Assembly (NCBI GenBank): GCA_003427395.1
Contig: BFEA01000002.1
Coordinates: 7,622,922-7,656,965 of the forward strand
Reading direction: 5' to 3'
DNA length: 34,044 bases
Origin: Chara braunii
Lineage: Eukaryota; Streptophyta; Charophyceae; Charales; Characeae
In this document: in pieces, positions 18,530-29,520 of the stretch
Layout: each line of letters starts with the position of its first letter
Numbering within the stretch: the stretch's first letter is position 1
Notes under the pieces: generated by a model
What the model saw: the letters and a program-made list of their open reading frames with translations, nothing else
The model's database searches: none
Told to the model about the DNA's origin: nothing
Program-made: the position numbers and the translations under genes

Positions 18530-19125
18530 CTTTTTATACTTGGCTTTGTATAAATCTTCGTAAACTAATTTCTATACAGGAAGCGCTGCCGAAATTTCTG
18601 TAAATCCAAGGAGCTAGTTTAATTTTGACTTCTGCAAGTTCAGTTTATCTAAACTTTATATATGACTTAGTAAAAATCTGAAAAGTTTCATTTTCTAAAG
18701 GGAGTGCTGCCCAACTTTTGTTAAATTAGGGAGTTATACAAAATTGAATTTTGAGAAGTCGAAGTTATATTAGATTCTGAATTTAGCTTTGTATAAATCT
18801 TAGAATAACACTTTTCTAAACAGAGTGTTGCCGAAATTTCTACAATTCTAAGGAGTTAGTTAAATTTTGTCTTAGTTGAACTCAAGTTTTGTTTTTGAGT
18901 TTCATATCTAACTTAGTATGAATCTGGGAAGTCTGTGTTTCTAAAGGGAATGCTGCCCAAATTTTCACTAATTCAGAGAGTTAGACAAAATTTGACTTTT
19001 CAGAGGCAAGGAACATTTCAGTTTTGTATTCAAGTTAATATAAATTTTGGAAAGGTCACCTTTCCTATGGGAGGTCTGCCGAAATTTTATTAATTTAAAG
19101 GAGCTAGATTATATTTTGACACGTG
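18530..19125 (+). repeat. Tandem array, ~121-125 bp period, five copies
   Basis: The marker (C/T)TGCC, mostly within GTGCTGCCGAAATTT or a close variant, recurs at 18586, 18707, 18828, 18953 and 19076 (spacings 121, 121, 125, 123). Each unit also shares AAGGAGTTAG, AAATTTTGACTT and TTAGTATAAATCT-like blocks in the same order. Divergence is moderate. No coding frame is shared by the units, so this is a noncoding satellite-like array. Confidence 0.85.
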
Positions 19126-20089
19126 ACAATCTTGTTGATCCACTCTGTGTAGAGGAGATTATACCAGGATCTACCATTTCTTTGGGCACTTGCTTAGAGG
19201 CAGACTTAGGTTTAGTTAAGTAGATTGATTTTGAGCAAGATTGAGATATGAAGATTATTCTCCATGGGCTTATAGATTTAGCTTGAGGATTGGTCTTTCT
19301 TATGTTACAGGTCCTCTAGATCGTTTAATTCAAGATTTGGACTAAATTCAGCTTGATCCCACGAGAATCATCTTCTGTTATCACTGATCAAAGGTCGATT
19401 GCCGGTTCATCGGTTTACGATTCAACTCCAATCCACTCTTGCCACTCAACTTAAAGATTTTAGCCTTGTGGTTTAAATTGTTTCATTGTATTTTTACCCG
19501 GACTTTATTGAATGGTCATTTAACAAAAGTACTGAGTATTTTATTTTAAGGAGTTGCACAAGAGTGAAGCTTGCATGGCTTAAGCGAAGGGTATGAGTAC
19601 AGAGAATGGTTGAAGTTGACCCCGTGTAGTGCGTGGACTTTCTTTGGTTGATTCTTTGATGTGATTGCAGGTATGTTTGTGGCTCGGACTCTGGATTTGA
19701 TTGTTTGCGATCACATACATATGGTTAAAGAGAATCCCACTGTGATTGTGAGAAGTGATCGTCTCGTATTAATGACCTTTATTTATATATATACATACAT
19801 ATGTCTTGCGTGTTCGCACGACCTATTGTAACCGTGAGCAAGGGTTAAATAGATTATGAGTTGAGAGGAAAGGGAGTTCCTCTTTTATCCTTTGTTTTTT
19901 AAATTTTTTATAGTTGTAGTCAATGACAACCGTGAAAGTCAAACCCCTTGAGTTCGCTCTAGACCCTGAATGATGGAGTTGGTCTTCAGGGCAATAAGAG
20001 ACGATTGCCACCACATGTATGGACCTGTATACCACCCACTCTCTGCAGCGTGCAAAAAAAAATATAATTCTCAACCGCACTTAACGGTT
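19126..20089. other. AT-rich non-genic stretch
   Basis: No gene was recognised. It includes a TA-rich run (19782-19801) and two neat hairpins: CCCTGAA/TTCAGGG around 19964-19989 and CAACCG/CGGTTG around 20073-20090. Confidence 0.5.
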
Positions 20090-20178
20090 GTTCAGTTCGA
20101 GAGATTAATCCCTCAAGGCCGACACTTGAGTGTCGAATGCGACCTTCGAGATTAACGAGGACCGCATGAGCATGGGTA
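20090..20178 (+). repeat. 89-bp repeat at left edge of the assembly gap
   Basis: It is identical to 20454-20542. It contains the hairpin CGACACT/AGTGTCG. Identity ending exactly at the Ns suggests overlapping contig ends that were not merged. Confidence 0.95.
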
Positions 20179-20453
20179 NNNNNNNNNNNNNNNNNNNNNN
20201 NNNNNNNNNNNNNNNNNNNNNNNNNNNNNNNNNNNNNNNNNNNNNNNNNNNNNNNNNNNNNNNNNNNNNNNNNNNNNNNNNNNNNNNNNNNNNNNNNNNN
20301 NNNNNNNNNNNNNNNNNNNNNNNNNNNNNNNNNNNNNNNNNNNNNNNNNNNNNNNNNNNNNNNNNNNNNNNNNNNNNNNNNNNNNNNNNNNNNNNNNNNN
20401 NNNNNNNNNNNNNNNNNNNNNNNNNNNNNNNNNNNNNNNNNNNNNNNNNNNNN
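20179..20453. other. Assembly gap (275 Ns)
   Basis: The run of Ns holds no sequence information. Frames reported across it have no meaning. Confidence 0.99.
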
Positions 20454-20542
20454 GTTCAGTTCGAGAGATTAATCCCTCAAGGCCGACACTTGAGTGTCGA
20501 ATGCGACCTTCGAGATTAACGAGGACCGCATGAGCATGGGTA
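20454..20542 (+). repeat. 89-bp repeat at right edge of the assembly gap
   Basis: It is an exact copy of 20090-20178 starting at the first base after the gap. After it the sequence continues into a GT-rich stretch (20700-20820) with no recognised gene. Confidence 0.95.
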
Positions 20543-20928
20543 CTACATAGTACGACATCATTGTGACTACTTGCGTATGCATGCATTGTGAGTCGATATG
20601 AGTTAGCCTTGCGTCCGCGCGATTTTATACTAAGTCTCGCGCGCGTCATCTATCTGATTCCCACGTCGGAAGGTTATGAGATGGTTACAAAAGGGAATAA
20701 GAGTGTTGTTGTGTTATTTGTTTTGTGTCGTTCTATATGTGTTTGTGTTGTGGTGTGTCATTTCATGTGTGTGTGGGTGTATTTTATGCTTATGATTCTT
20801 AGTGTGGTGTACGCGTGGTGAGTGAGATGCGTCTTAGTTGACCGACGACGAGCCGCGCTTGGGACTTCAGCCCCCCAGTGCGTCAGTTCGCGTGAGGGTC
20901 CGATAGAGGAGTGGGACCGCGCATAACC

Positions 20929-21142
20929 CCTATGCTACAACGTACGAGAAACGCCCTCTGCTGGTCCATTGTGCGATTGCAACTGATTAGCTTCCGTACT
21001 ATGGACTGGTAACTCGGCGGGGATACGCCCACCGAAGGGAGGTGACAGTTGTCGCAAGTGGAGATAAGTTGTACCTCGTGTTAGCCCTATCCTGTCGTAG
21101 GGGCTCGCGAGAGGTATGGCTGGCGCACTCTGCCGGAGCGGC
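20929..21142 (+). repeat. Dispersed repeat family, copy A
   Basis: It shares an ordered series of blocks with 28007-28215: CCTATGCTACAA, GGTA(A/G)CTCGG, GGGATAC(G/A)CC, TAAGTTGT, TGTCGTAGGGG and TGGCGCAC. Spacing between blocks is similar in both. No reading frame is common to the two, so a noncoding transposon relic is likely. TAGCTCGGTAGG in copy B looks like a tRNA A box, but no matching B box was seen. Confidence 0.65.
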
Positions 21143-22852
21143 TTGCGGAAACTTCATGTGTATCGCGATGAGGATGAGACCAACTCTTGACGTGGCCGGG
21201 AGGGTCCCGCACTGCATGGGAGCCGTGCGCTCGACAGCGCTTGCATAGGTGCAAGGAGGGCTACGAGGACAATCTTAAGGTTTGTAGGGGTCGAACCGAG
21301 GACAGTTGGCTGAATGAGCGCTTGAGAGTTGGATGGTGCCGCAACGATCTCTTTGGGTGTATGCCCGTCCGTGTATGGTGGAGAAATGGGGGTAGGCATG
21401 TTGAGGGTGGAGAAAGAGGTGGGGAAAGAGATAGGCTGGTGTGTGGGGAAAGGGGTCCACCGATAAGAGAGAGGAGACCGCGGGGCGAAGCGGGTAGTCG
21501 TGAGTCGGCTCGCTCCGTGACCCGCGGGTCGCGTTTTGTCGGGGTAGAAACCCCGATAAGGGCATTTACCCTGTGTTTTCAAGGTCAGACATTGTCCGAT
21601 CTTGAGTATGAAATATTGTCAAAGCTTATTCAAACCCAGCCGTTGATTAAGAGGAAGTTTTTTTTCAATTCTAGATATCTGCGGCATGCGGAGTTGGAGG
21701 CAAGCGACCGATGGTGTAACCGGCCATCCTCCGCTTTGGGCAAAACTGTAGAGGCAGTTAGGCGCGTTAAAAACTAAAGTTAAACTTATTTTACTTAAAA
21801 GTTTCAACATATGGTTTTTAAGTCGTGCGACTTCAGGTTAAGCGGCTAAGATCATGATGAGTGACCGTGTCGCATGTGCGAGCACGAGATAGGGCATCTG
21901 ATTGTCAAAATTCTCCTTGTACTCCTCAATTGTCAGTGCTGTGGAGTTACGCTCGTGCCTGGGTGCCAGAAGGGCTGCTTCCTACCCTGTGAGGCAAGAT
22001 ATGCTGATTGTATGAGTGACAAAGGTAGTTATAGCCAGCTAGGCCAGGTGTTAGGCGCTTGCCAAGGGCGAGGCTCTTCAAATTGAAGAGTTGCTCATGT
22101 TCAGTGTGGAACACGAGCTAGCCTAGTAGGTTTCAACACTCGACTCTCACCTAGCAAATATCGGGATTGAAGCGGTGAAGTGCAGATACTGGGCTGAGTT
22201 CTTTTTGGTAAGGAGCAACCCAACGCTTGAGCGAGGCCCGAAACATTTCGGCCACACGACCTGTAAGATCGCACGAGAGACGGTTAACGGGGGCCCAAAT
22301 ATTCGTCGTTTTCGTTGGCAATTGCAGTGCGAATTTCATCAAAATTTTTAAAAACAAATGATATGACACCATAGTGCAAACATCAAAAAAGAAAACAGGC
22401 AAAAAAAAACGAAAAAAACAAACAAAAAAACACTATAAAACCCTAACACAAAGACACTCTCCGAGTCAAAATGAAGCGTCCAACGAATTCAACAAAATGC
22501 CAACTTTTTCATTATTGATCCAAACCTGTGAAAACTGCATACATGGCGCACCCTAAAGCACATATATATCACACAAAAGGGGGGAAAAAAAAGCAAAAAA
22601 TCAGCACGATATGACAGTTTCAGTGCAATTCGGTGCAAAATTCGTCGAAAATAACACCCCTGGTTAACCACATGTGGATCGCACGACCCGAAACTGCTCA
22701 CGCCGGGGGAAAATGAGCATGATCCCTGCGAAAGGATGACATGCATGAATCGATAAAAAATCAAACTTTGTTTTTTTCAAGGAAATCGAACTGTGGTCTG
22801 TTTATGATGAGGCAGCAGGAGGGGGGGGAGTCGTTAGCTGAAGCCAACGACG
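21143..22852. other. Non-genic stretch with possible SINE trace
   Basis: On the minus strand at 21286-21298 is a good tRNA B box (GGTTCGACCCC), with a weak A-box-like region about 40 bases upstream on that strand; this may be a decayed tRNA-derived SINE. The sequence is GC-rich to about 21600, then AT-rich and A-rich (22380-22440). Frames of 140-196 codons exist on both strands in the GC-rich part but none looks like a known protein. Confidence 0.4.
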
Positions 22853-22877
22853 AAAAAAAAAAAAAAAAAAAAAAAAA
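22853..22877. repeat. Poly-A tract (25)
   Basis: A homopolymer of 25 As, possibly the tail of a plus-strand retroposed element; no head or target duplication could be assigned. Confidence 0.9.
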
Positions 22878-23336
22878 GTGTCAGGAGGAGCCAGGGTCTT
22901 TTAGTCCCTGAGGGGGGAAGGGCAAACGCTCGTTTTTAGGATGTCAGTATAGGTTTTTTTTTGTTTGCTTTCATTCTCGTTTGTATTCCCCTCTCTCTCT
23001 CGTTTAAGAAAGAGAATTTTCATCCGTTTTGTGGGCATGGGGAAGTTTTTTTTTTTTTTACTTTTTTTNGGGGAAGGGGAAGGGGAAGGGGGAGGAGAAA
23101 GGCTCGAGGGTCCGCGGCTACGGAGGAATGGTTAGAGAAAAGAGGACTCCCTCTTCCTCCGCCCACCAAGATGTCCCTGTGACTAAGACGATGGGATTCG
23201 AAATGTCGAAGGACTTTGGTGCAAAATGACGTCGGCGACGAAATAGGAAAAAAGACCAAAAAAAACTTGGGAGTTCGATGAATGGAGGGCCAGGGAGGCG
23301 ACCGCAGCCGCCCCTCGACGGACGGACACTGAGTGC

Positions 23337-23344
23337 TATAAATA
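23337..23344 (+). promoter_or_regulatory. TATA box-like element (TATAAATA)
   Basis: TATAAATA lies 168 bases before a favourable ATG (GCGATGGCG, 23505). The frame with that ATG is only 19 codons to a TAG, though a longer upstream-open frame ends at the same stop. Beyond, 23760-24350 reads in one frame as acidic, then basic, protein-like sequence with one TGA near 23928. A small, spliced or decaying gene is possible; nothing was recognised. Confidence 0.3.
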
Positions 23345-24351
23345 ACTTCGAGAGGCATCCGATCTCCGTCCCACACACGTGGTAGCCGCGGAAGAAGAGC
23401 GAAGAGCGCCCAGACAAAACCCGCCACTGCTCCCCCAGCCACCCCCAGACGAAAGACCAAAACACAAACACGAAAAAACGTTTAAAACTGTCTTCTTGCT
23501 GGCGATGGCGCCAATGGGGACGATGATCAGGACGATTGCGATAGTGGCAATGGCGGCAGTGTAGACGACGCCAATGGCGATGGCGGCAAGGGAGGCAGCA
23601 ATGCTCCGTACGACGACTCCGGAGGCCAAAGGTCGTAGATCGGGATGTCGGAGCACAGGAAGTCAAAGCAGGTACTGCCACGTGTTGAGGTCGCTATAAG
23701 TGCTCATTCATGTCGACTCCTTCCACATTTTTGAAGTGTTCCTCAAGTATAAGAAGATGATGAAGACAGGGATGATGACTGTGGTGGTGGTGATGATGAT
23801 AGCTGGAATTGGGGTCTCTACACGAGGGCTGCTCACGACGGCGACGATGAATTCGCCCCTGCTCTGCTTCGTCAGGAAGACTTCCTGGCGCCCTCGAGCA
23901 GGGAGTGGAAAAGTCGCAATGGCGCGCATTGACTCGGCCATCGTCAGTCCCGCCACCGGCCGCCGCACTTGGCGGGAAAGAATTCGCAAACGAAAATTTG
24001 GGGGAACCGCCACGCGGCGGCGAAGTCTTCCACATCACCACAACACCAACACCGGCCCAAAAGCGAAAGTGATGACGATTTAGAGCTTCGTCAGTGGGAG
24101 ATGGGAGAGAATAGCGTTGAGAAAAACATGATGAGCCGGGGGGCAGCCAGGGCAGCTGGGGTCTTCGGACGTGAAGCACCCCACCTGGGGTCAAGGAGCC
24201 AAGGTGATCCACCCTGGTTCACTGGAACCGGGGAAAAAAGGGGTCTTGAAGTTGACTTTCGAAGAATACCCGTCTCTCCATGGAAAACATTGCATGCCGC
24301 CATTCGATACGGTTTAACCCCCTTACCTCTCCCTTTCCTTCTTTTTTCCAG

Positions 24352-24354
<3 letters not shown>

Positions 24355-24428
<74 letters not shown>
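24355..24428. repeat. Poly-T tract (74)
   Basis: A very long T homopolymer, which in minus-strand sense is a poly-A tail. Long phenylalanine or lysine frames across it are artefacts. It faces a 22-base poly-A tract at 24518-24539. Confidence 0.95.
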
Positions 24429-24517
24429 CCAGCCTCACGACAGATGGTTGTTGAGGTTGGGAGTGAGGGAATGTAGAAGTGGATTTAGTGGGTGTTTAGA
24501 AGAAGAATAGAGAGGGG

Positions 24518-24539
24518 AAAAAAAAAAAAAAAAAAAAAA
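24518..24539. repeat. Poly-A tract (22)
   Basis: An A homopolymer 89 bases after the T74 tract and in opposite sense. The pair could pair as an inverted repeat or mark two head-to-head retroposon tails. Confidence 0.9.
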
Positions 24540-24555
24540 GGAGGAAATGAGAACG

Positions 24556-25421
24556 AGGCAACTATGCCTTACGGTTGGGAAAACAACCATCTTGGTTGTG
24601 TGGGAGCACGACGGCTCCCACCCTGTTAAGGTCAAATATTTTTCACCTTCGGATCTTCGATTCCATGAATTGTGTCGCAACAAATATGGAGAAAGGAGTT
24701 GAGGAAGTAGAGAAAGAAGAGAGAGAGGGGGAGAGGAACGGGGAGAGTTGGGGGGAGGAGGACCTACCTCTCCCAACCTGCCAACTGCCCTCCCCGTTTT
24801 CAGGAGAGGGCAAAGGAAAAAACGGGGTGTTGTTGACCTTAACAACATGTACCTGGCTAATATGAGAGTCAGACCCCTTGCAGTTTAGGTGATTGATTTT
24901 TTTTTTTTTTTAATTCTTTCATTATAAGGTGCAGCCTCTGGCAAAAACTACCAAAGGTAACTATCAGGCTCCCGTTTTCAGAGGGAGCCTGAAAATTAAA
25001 GGTCACATAAGGGAAAATACTAAGTACAACTTTTTTCTCGATGTATCTACCTGGGAAAAAAGGCCAGATATATCAAACTGAAAGGGGTTGTATCTCTCCA
25101 TCCCTTTATCAGACAAATAAAAGAAAAATAAATTTAAAAATTACAAAAACTTATTTATCTCGTGAAATTCCGAGATAGTTGAAATGAAAAATAAAAAATA
25201 GGGCGGTTAAAGAAACTTTCTCACTAAGGTTGTGGCTGTCGTGCGGCCACACTTGGCCTTTGATCTTCGGTAGATCAAGGGCTCACTGTGACCCCGCGAT
25301 TTTGCAGGGGGCCTAGAAAGAAGGTTACCACTCCTCAATTAGTATATGAAAGACAGTTATCCCCAACTGCCACACAGAAACACTCTTGCTGCTAGTGTGT
25401 GCCAACACACTTGAGTGTTGG
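24556..25421. repeat. Cluster of perfect short hairpins
   Basis: Perfect inverted repeats with small loops: AGGCA/TGCCT (24556-24569), ACAACCA/TGGTTGT (24583-24599), GTGGGAGC/GCTCCCAC (24600-24621), CCCCGTTTT/AAAACGGGG (24792-24827), TGTTGTT/AACAACA (24828-24847), TCAGGCTCCC/GGGAGCCTGA (24964-24992), TATCTCG/CGAGATA (25156-25177), TGTGGC/GCCACA (25231-25251), TTGATC/GATCAA (25260-25278) and CCAACAC/GTGTTGG (25402-25421). Several abut with no spacer. Two loops share GTTTTCAG. No gene is recognised in the block. Confidence 0.75.
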
Positions 25422-26666
25422 TGGGCTGCTGGAGAGTCTGTCGGAGGCAGCATGAGAGGAGGCTGGAGGTCCGTAGTGGAGCATTAGAGGAAGGGGAGGA
25501 CATCCATAGCCGAGGCAAGGAGCACTCTGCTCTGTTCTTTGGCCGGTGTTGGCCCGGTGGGACGGTTCGTGGGGCTTTGCGGGACTGAGGTGGAAGGCGG
25601 TAGTAAAATTTTGGATTTGGATTTTATCCAGGGCCAAAATTTACTAATTTGACGGTGGGATCTGAGCGGTAGCGGCAGACGTCAAGGCTATGCTGGTGGA
25701 CGTACCGGCAGGCTAGACTACGACAAACTGTTTTTTCACTTTTGTGGGGATATGCTGCCAAAACGTTTCGACATCGACGACGATGATTTTTGTAGCATTA
25801 TGCTGCAAAAATTGTAGCTCATTGGGAGACACTAAGTGGAGGGAAGGTTCTGCTTTTTTTTTCCATACACTATCGGGCTCGCCATCAACGTCATGTTAGT
25901 GGTGGAGTGCAAAATCGTTGTGGTGGTGCAGCGAGCGGCGGGGTCCGTTATTTTTTTTTTATGTGGTGTTGGTGAACTTTGTAAGGTGGAGTGGGGGTCC
26001 GACCTTAGCCTGCGTACTGGACTAGGCGTATAAAGGTTGAACGACACACCGTTCTCTTTTATATATATATACGCGCGCTGGTGGCAGTGGGGCCATTGAC
26101 ATTGGCCTACTTGGACCTTTTGGGACTAGCGGAGCATGTGAGCAGGACGAGTGGTGCCCGTGGAGTTGGCTCTCGGGGGTTTTATTTTTTTGGAAAGGTG
26201 TGGTGAGAGCGATTATGGTGGGAGACGACATCGGGTGTTGGAAGGAATTGTGCGAGACCACCCAAGACCATCTAGAACCAGTTGGGACTAGTGTGGGACT
26301 GACATTTGTTTTTGGAACGTGTGCGGCTTGCTGTGGACGTTTTTTTTAGGTGTGTCGCGTGAGGGGCGTAGGTGGGTAGTGAGTTGAGGCTGTTTGGGCA
26401 ATTCAATACTTGGGTTTGGGTTGCGTTTTCTTCGCTCGGGGCCGTCAGTTGGTCTACGTGACACTTCAGGCGCGTCGTCACTCAAAATCAGTGATCGACT
26501 TAGACCCTTCTCACACTCTGTGTGCGCCCACTTGTTGTTTGAGCCTTTTTTTTGTGTGCTTAGAGAGAAGTCAAATAGGGAAAAAGTTTGTTGGGACATG
26601 CTTTTGTGGGACACTGGGTCTGGCTTGAGTGGGGTTTTCCGGTTGAACCTTCGAGTTATTTTGTTT
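25422..26666. other. Non-genic stretch with one strong hairpin
   Basis: ATTTTTGTAGCA and TGCTGCAAAAAT (25786-25812) form a 12-bp stem with one G.T pair and a 3-base loop. A TA-rich run lies at 26060-26071. A minus-strand frame of 181 codons (26288-26833) partly encodes the downstream tandem duplication and looks like chance. Confidence 0.5.
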
Positions 26667-26814
26667 GTTTGACATGCGGGTAGGTAAGAGGACGTTTGTG
26701 GAAAGCAAGTTTGCGTCTCGTAGAAAGCGGTAATGAGAAAGTTTGACATGCTGGTAGGTAAGAGGAAGTTTGTGGAAAACAAGTTTGAGTCTCGTGGGAA
26801 GTGGTAATGAGAAA
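26667..26814 (+). repeat. 74-bp tandem duplication
   Basis: Two adjacent copies start GTTTGACATG at 26667 and 26741 and end TAATGAGAAA, with several substitutions between them. Noncoding. Confidence 0.9.
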
Positions 26815-28006
26815 GTGAATGATTTTCTATCATGTTTCTTTGTTTTTTTCACCCACTAGCCAAGTGAACGAACTGCCTTTCAGGGAAAATGGAATGGAGG
26901 TCAGAAAAGGAACCATGACAACAGGAAGGACGAAAATAAATGAATGAACTTAGCCTGACCCTAAGGTACCAATTTTCTATCTCGAAGACCCTTTCAATCT
27001 GATCCTGTCCAAACGAGTATCAACTCTCCTCTTCCTCTTAACTCATGTTTCGTTTAAGTTGTTTTCTAGCGTATGGGTCAGAACAATCAACCTAGGTCTA
27101 AATATGAGGGCAATCTCACTGTAGGAGGAATGTTGGGGCGGGGGTTCGTTGCTTTAGGAGTCGGTCCTGTTATCGACGTGGAGTGGACCGTTTAATGGGG
27201 GGGTACTTTGGCGGTTTGGTAAAAACGACCCGCCTTTTGGGATCCGAGTCTTCAACTCGGGCCAGGAGGAGGAGTAATCCAGACCACTTCCTCGAAAGTG
27301 TGATGCACGACGGTTTTAGTAAGTCATCATGTGTTGATGATTAACCAGCGCACATTATGCGACAACAACTTGGAGTTGCGCGAAGAGGAGCGTTCTAACT
27401 ATGTTAGGATTCCTCTTGAACCGTCCGTGGCACGACTCAGGGATCTGATATATGAGTCTTGTCTACATGTTTCAATTAGTAGAATTGCAAGAAGGTCGTT
27501 GAGGCGTGTTAAGGGTTCCTTTGTATATTAAACAAAAGGTCTTATTAACGTTTTTTTTTTCTTCAGTACTCCCTCTCTACGAAGGGCGCAACTCATAGTT
27601 TGTTGGTTATATCAAGGACGGGGAAGGATAACTTTTGACAAGTCAATTCATCAATTCAAGTCAAATTTTAACCGATTCAGCATTACACTGACGTTTCTTG
27701 CTATGTTGAACCAACTGAGTATGAGGGTTTTATTTGGATTGTTTATATCTCGGAAGTATTAACGACTGACATTCTGATCATGCGAAGGCCTCAAAAACTA
27801 GTTTTTAATATATGTGTACTCTTTTGTTGACTTGTGTGTTTTGTTGTAATGATTTTTTTTTAGTTGTGTGCAAGGGGTTAGGATGAATAATGATTTTTAC
27901 ACTTGGTTGAGACCGTCATAGTCAACCGGCGTAAGATTCGTAGTTGGGAGATCAATGCCCTAAGCAACGAGCAACGTTCGGGTTAAATGTCGTTTACTCA
28001 TGCGTA
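26815..28006. other. Non-genic stretch, nothing recognised
   Basis: Mostly AT-rich and unassigned. A 65-codon frame from ATG 27337 to 27531 has protein-like composition with a basic C-terminus, but no motif or context supports it. Confidence 0.45.
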
Positions 28007-28215
28007 CCTATGCTACAATGAAACAAACAAATTCCCTCGGCTAACCTATCTTTGCAATTGCATGTAAAAATTTTTGCATGTGGGTTGGTAGCTCGGTAGG
28101 GATACACCTCCAAAGGTGGTGACCGCCCCTTAAGGAAGGTAAGTTGTGCCCCGCGGAAACCTATTATGTCGTAGGGGACCGCAAAAAGTACAGTTGGCGC
28201 ACAAGGCTAGAACGG
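28007..28215 (+). repeat. Dispersed repeat family, copy B
   Basis: Homologous to 20929-21142 by six shared blocks in the same order. It is more AT-rich than copy A, mainly between the first and second blocks. Confidence 0.65.
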
Positions 28216-28343
28216 TGAAGGGATGACACACTGCGCCCGTTTTGGCGGTTCGCGGGATTGTAAACCCGATCTTTGGGCTCACTATCGTATTCGCCCGCCA
28301 CTAGAAGCCCCAAACTGCTACTTTTCCCGTTTGTTCTCACAAA

Positions 28344-29520
28344 GAAACACTCGGGATCTTTACTCTCCGTTCAACCATGTTCGCATGCCTCGACAGCTTC
28401 GCTCAACATTTTTCTCTTAATAACTCTTCCTACACTAACTTTCGCACTAAACTAACGTCAAATTTGAGGTCGCCCGCCCCGAAAACCTAAAGATTCTCCC
28501 CTCTCTAGCCTAAATTTGTCCGGAATTGAGCTAGCCACCTCTTCTCCTCTCCACCATAGTCGTTTTTCCTGTTATACCTATGCGCACAACTTTCCCTAAC
28601 TAACTTCCAGTTCTCTAACCTTTTTCCTAATCTGACTTGACAGTCGTGTTCGCCTACGCTACCCCCCCCCCCCCCCCGATTTGAATCCTCCCTCGACCAT
28701 TTTCATCAAGAAACGGGCGGAAATCTACAATCTTCTCTTTATTTTTTCTTCCCCATCCCTATGTCCGCGCGCACCTCCTTTCTCAATTCACTCGTCTCCT
28801 ACTCACCCTCTTCCCAATCTGACTACGGATTCGAGGTCGCCAAGGCCCGAAACCCCCCAATCCGAGCCTTCCCTCGCCCGATTTCGTTCGGAAACGAGCG
28901 AGATACATTTTTTCATCTTCCTTCTTCCTCGTTTCTGCCATAGCTCCGCGCAGCCCATTTCTTTACTAACTCTCACTCTACTAACTTTCTGCCAAAACTA
29001 ACCTCATCATTATGCTCATCCGGGGTAAAAAACCCTACCTACCACCCTATCTCACCCAAACTAACTCAGAAACAGGGGAAACCCATCCCTTTTCTCCCAC
29101 GCCATATCCTTCTCTTCGAAACTTTGGTGCACCTCATTCTTCCACTGATTCCCATTCTACCAACTAATCATGAAAACTAATTGTACCAACGGATGCGCCC
29201 TACCTAAAAATGCTGGACTAATCCTTTTACTCACTCGATTCCATGAAGGATCGAGCGAGTAATCTTTTTTTCCTCTGCTTCTACCATCTCCTCGCTCCTC
29301 CCTAGTGCGCAGGCACTTGGCTCGTTTCAACGGTCAGGTTCGGCACCCTTATTGGTCTCCTCGTCCTAGTTTTCACTTCGTCGACCTCTTTCCGTCAGCG
29401 CAGCGCCCGACAACAGCTGGCCCCTTCCTCCTCTACCTCATCTCCATAGTCGTTTCTCTCGTCTCCTCGATGCCAACGCCACACTCGCTAGCGACATGTC
29501 TCACTGCGAGTGGATAACTG
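28344..29520 (+). repeat. Degenerate satellite, ~179-bp monomer, about seven units
   Basis: A GGAAACGAGCGAG-like marker recurs near 28344, 28522, 28710, 28891, 29069 and 29245 (spacings 178, 188, 181, 178, 176). A seventh unit begins near 29412, recognised by AGCTGGCC, CTCATCTCC and ATAGTCGTTT, which match unit two. The 188-base unit holds a run of Cs at 28662-28678. The array is rich in C and T, so stop codons are sparse and the open frames through it are not evidence of genes. Confidence 0.6.

Noticed and set aside
20130-20649. Frames running across the N gap
   Set aside because: They are open only because Ns contain no stop codons.
26288-26833. 181-codon minus-strand ORF
   Set aside because: It partly covers a 74-bp tandem duplication, has no motif, and no promoter or neighbouring gene supports it.
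27337-27531. Small 64-residue protein gene
   Set aside because: Composition is plausible but there is no motif, no promoter and no conservation evidence.
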